Of a DNA stretch of 64,000 nucleotides, positions 62,416-64,000 are shown piece by piece. The position numbers and the translations under genes were made by a program. Each line of letters begins with the position of its first letter. The stretch's first letter is position 1. Source of the stretch: Pedobacter ginsengisoli (GTDB lineage: Bacteria > Bacteroidota > Bacteroidia > Sphingobacteriales > Sphingobacteriaceae); assembly GCF_002736205.1 (NCBI RefSeq), contig NZ_CP024091.1:1674001-1738000 (forward strand), in the 5' to 3' direction. The notes beneath the pieces were generated by a model, which was not told the DNA's origin, searched no databases, and saw only the letters and a program-made list of their open reading frames with translations.

Positions 62416-62688
62416 TCAAATATAAATAATAATTTCCTTTGCATGCCGGATGGTATCGGCTTCGATGCGATCGATGCGCCATGCAGCGGAATGATCACCG
62501 TCTTTACGAGGGGTGATTAAGCCGAGCTCGATCCAGTGTTCGATGTTTGAACGACCGAATTCGCGGAAAGCCTGGGATTTTGAGAGGTATGGTTTGAGTT
62601 TACCGGTTTTGCATAGACTTTGTTTTGCGCCGAGTTCGGCGGCTGTTTGGAGCAATAAGAATAATGTGTGACTTGAAAGTTCGGGCAT
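62416..62688 (-). CDS. Small HTH-like DNA-binding protein, paralogue 1
   Basis: 90 residues. It contains SKSQAFREFGRSNIEHWIEL then GLITPRKDG, a MerR/Xis-like helix-turn-helix and wing. The same layout occurs in the 92-residue protein at 63118-63396 (AKAQAFRLFGRSNVERWIS with the KxQAFRxFGRSNxExWI core), so they are paralogues. The C-terminus (RIDRIEADTIRHAKEIIIYI) is a recognition or dimer helix. Likely a regulator or directionality factor of the element. Confidence 0.75.
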   Translation of the reverse strand: MPELSSHTLFLLLQTAAELGAKQSLCKTGKLKPYLSKSQAFREFGRSNIEHWIELGLITPRKDGDHSAAWRIDRIEADTIRHAKEIIIYI

Positions 62689-63117
62689 ATAATTTTATGA
62701 GATGAGTTTTTTTGATGGGGTGAATAGGTGAATGGTTGAGTTTGTGAGTAGGGTTAATAAATGAATGGATGAGTTTGTGAGTTGTATAGTTCAAGAGATC
62801 TCTCTCTGCGATCGAGATGACGACCAAGCAAGGATGATGACGGAAGAGGGGGAGATGACGAGTGTGGAAAAGGGTGTAAATACAAAAGGGCGCCGATCTA
62901 CCGATCGGCGCCCTTTGCCTTTTGAGGTGTACACACGTAGGAATTTACCTTCCTTGCCGAAACCGGCTGCCTATGGTTGACTGCTATCCGGCCAAGGGGT
63001 TATTCAAAACCTTATGGGTGTGGATGGCAGTTGCACTTTAGTTTTCTGGTGTTGCCAGAATAACGCTTCTACCCAGCAGGAGAAAGAACAGATAGGGGAT
63101 AACGATCCAGGAAACCC
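62689..63117. other. Intergenic region with direct repeats and a strong GC hairpin
   Basis: 429 bp without a credible gene. TGAATGG(T/A)TGAGTTTGTGAGT occurs at 62729-62749 and 62762-62782 (20 of 21 bases, 33 bp apart). A perfect 14-bp stem, AAAGGGCGCCGATC (62885-62898) with GATCGGCGCCCTTT (62903-62916) and loop TACC, follows. Another stem, AGATAGGGG (63090-63098) / CCCCTATCT (63115-63123), overlaps the stop of the next minus-strand gene. Low T content after the stems leaves terminator function uncertain. Confidence 0.6.
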
Positions 63118-63396
63118 CTATCTTTCGGACACGGGAAGGTAAGTTGTTCTGTTGCTGGCCCTGGCTACCGATTCGAGCTTTAAGCGGTCAATAAACTTTT
63201 TAGAGCTATTGCCACTTTGCTTTATCGGGTTGACCAGACCTTCGGAGATCCAGCGTTCGACGTTTGACCTGCCAAACAGACGAAATGCCTGTGCCTTGGT
63301 TAAAGTATCCGGTAACTGGCCAGATTCTATCAAGGCTTTGTTGGTGCCGTCGATCACTGCATCTTTCAACAGAAAACTAAATTCCTTCAGTGTCAT
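63118..63396 (-). CDS. Small HTH-like DNA-binding protein, paralogue 2
   Basis: 92 residues from the ATG at 63396 (MTLKEFSFLLKDA); a longer frame extends upstream but the shorter start matches the length of its paralogue at 62416-62688. Core motif KAQAFRLFGRSNVERWISEG followed by LVNPIKQSGNSSKKFIDRLK. Two such proteins 0.4 kb apart, both on the minus strand, suggest a pair of regulators or recombination factors. A 9-bp hairpin overlaps its stop. Confidence 0.72.
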   Translation of the reverse strand: MTLKEFSFLLKDAVIDGTNKALIESGQLPDTLTKAQAFRLFGRSNVERWISEGLVNPIKQSGNSSKKFIDRLKLESVARASNRTTYLPVSER

Positions 63397-63600
63397 GGCA
63401 GCAAAGTAATTGTGCGGATTTGAAAATTGCTGGTCTATACGTGGTGTATCCACCAGTAGGGGATTTAAGGCTTCTGAGTAGCAGGAATATAGCATCCGCT
63501 TTTACCACCAGCGTTTTTAGCTTATGCTTTTACCGAGTATCCGAAGATTTAATTATGTTTGTAACAGTAAAATATTTTATAGCGACAGCTATTTGAACTT

Positions 63601-63795
63601 GTCTAAGAAAACCGCGAATTTTTAAATGGAACAAGGGAAAATAATGCTGCTCGCCTGTGCAATAGCGCGGGCGCAGCTGTTTTCTGTTCCAGGGTGCTTC
63701 GCGGTACCTCTTAGACGGATTATGGTTGTGTCCCGCGCTATTTCATTTTAAAAACTGTTGTGGGACAAACAGGAAGCAATTGAAATTTAAAATGA
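63601..63795 (+). promoter_or_regulatory. Highly structured leader / candidate RNA element before the right-edge ORF
   Basis: A long hairpin forms from GTCTAAGA (63601-63608) / TCTTAGAC (63709-63716), ACCGCGAA (63611-63618) / TTCGCGGT (63698-63705), TGGAACA (63627-63633) / TGTTCCA (63685-63691), GAAAA / TTTTC and GCTGC / GCAGC. AATAGCGCGGG (63661-63671) in its tip is perfectly complementary to CCCGCGCTATT (63732-63742), giving an 11-bp pseudoknot or alternative fold. TCATTTTAAA (63743-63752) then pairs with TTTAAAATGA (63786-63795), which contains the start codon of the next ORF. Confidence 0.6.
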
Positions 63796-64000
63796 GGGAT
63801 TATAATACAGTTATACTAGAGGAAGCAATAGCCGATCTGGATTTGAGTTTAGAATTTAAAGATGCAGCAGAAAAGTTAGGTTATAAAAAGCTGAAGGATA
63901 TAGTCAGCATCAGGACCGCAGCGCTGGAAAAGAAGCCAGGCTTTAACATATTGCTTGTACATGAATATGTGAGCTTTATGGAATCGGCAGGACTTGGCGC
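63792..64000 (+). CDS. Unknown protein, N-terminal part (3' end outside window)
   Basis: 69 codons are visible, starting MRDYNTVILEEAIADLDLSL. No family recognised. The sequence is helical and acidic, then contains KLGYKKLKDIVSIRTAALEK and NILLVHEYVSFMESAGLG, with no membrane segment. It is preceded by an unusually structured leader that can hide its start codon, so its expression may be conditional. The frame is open to the window end. Confidence 0.6.
   Translation, partial: MRDYNTVILEEAIADLDLSLEFKDAAEKLGYKKLKDIVSIRTAALEKKPGFNILLVHEYVSFMESAGLG

Larger units (their letters stand above)
46426..64000. mobile_element. Mobile region 2: plasmid-like element with defence/toxin cargo (continues past window)
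   Basis: From attR to the window end the genes are of mobile type: truncated ParA, MobB and MobA, oriT-like repeats, toprim primase, 21-bp iterons, Rep-like initiator and small DNA-binding proteins. Between them lie toxin/defence-like genes. Coding style differs from the core (more GC-rich patches, e.g. 62880-62920 and 63640-63740). No integrase is seen in the window, so the true right end and integration mode are unknown. It may be a second element in tandem at the same target. Confidence 0.7.

Noticed and set aside
62600..62827. A 75-codon minus-strand frame containing an 11-residue repeat (THKL.HS.I.P)
   Set aside because: It overlaps the better supported 62416-62688 gene in another frame, and the peptide repeat is simply the translation of the 33-bp-spaced direct DNA repeat.
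63601..63795. Retron msr-msd RNA
   Set aside because: Nested inverted repeats are retron-like, but the following ORF shows no reverse transcriptase motif in the visible 69 codons, and no RT is encoded nearby.

Overview
The window is chromosomal DNA of a Bacteroidetes bacterium, most likely Sphingobacteriaceae (Pedobacter-like). Support for this: a SusC/RagA TonB-linked receptor at the left edge, AT-rich sequence with few Shine-Dalgarno sites, a short alanine-racemase-fold arginine decarboxylase, a CotH lipoprotein, a DUF3857/transglutaminase membrane protein, and Bacteroidetes-type mobilization genes (MobC-like, MobB relaxase, zinc-less mobile primase). These placements come from recognising protein families by eye; no search was run.

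Core region, 1-30396. A truncated SusC receptor and a ROK regulator are followed by an AsmA-like protein and an OsmC peroxidase. A proB-proA pair overlaps a LacI-type regulator. Next come phosphoglucomutase, aspartate kinase and lysA, with a tiny antisense membrane-protein gene between the last two. Then follow a START-domain protein, a DUF3857 transglutaminase protein, a glutaryl-CoA-dehydrogenase-like enzyme, folB, a GlcD-like oxidase, a thioesterase and Hsp20. The stretch ends with divergent arginine decarboxylase and arginase-family genes, argS, a CotH protein, an AI-2E family permease and mnmE (trmE). Several strong intrinsic terminators separate these units.

Island 1, 30397-46425. This looks like a mobilizable genomic island integrated in the last 18 bases of mnmE. 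The 3' end of mnmE (FCIGK-stop) recurs imperfectly, 15 of 18 bases, at 46408-46425. Repeated TTTGTACCTTT motifs lie just inside both ends and look like integrase arm sites. The left end carries a small zinc-finger/HTH protein preceded by a 10-bp phased repeat, a tyrosine recombinase, a second HTH protein, a primase-helicase and a MobC-like protein with no relaxase. The remainder is defence cargo: XRE and small membrane proteins, a NERD protein, a type IIG restriction-modification enzyme, a DUF4268 protein and a Gabija-like GajA/GajB pair.

Region 2, 46426 to beyond 64000. This second mobile region is plasmid-like. It has a truncated ParA, MobA/MobB with a SIR2-like gene inserted between them, an oriT-like inverted-repeat region, a toprim primase, a 21-bp iteron array, a Rep-like initiator and two paralogous small DNA-binding proteins. 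Its cargo includes an AbiGi-like protein, a tight three-gene operon (sce7726-like nuclease, sce7725/Beta-like protein, zinc-ribbon RES toxin), a second zinc-ribbon RES protein and an unrecognised gene with a possible nuclease motif. At the right edge a strongly structured leader (63601-63795) precedes an ORF cut by the window.

The best candidates for an undescribed system are the sce7726-sce7725-RES operon, together with its unlinked RES paralogue, and the structured leader at the right end.
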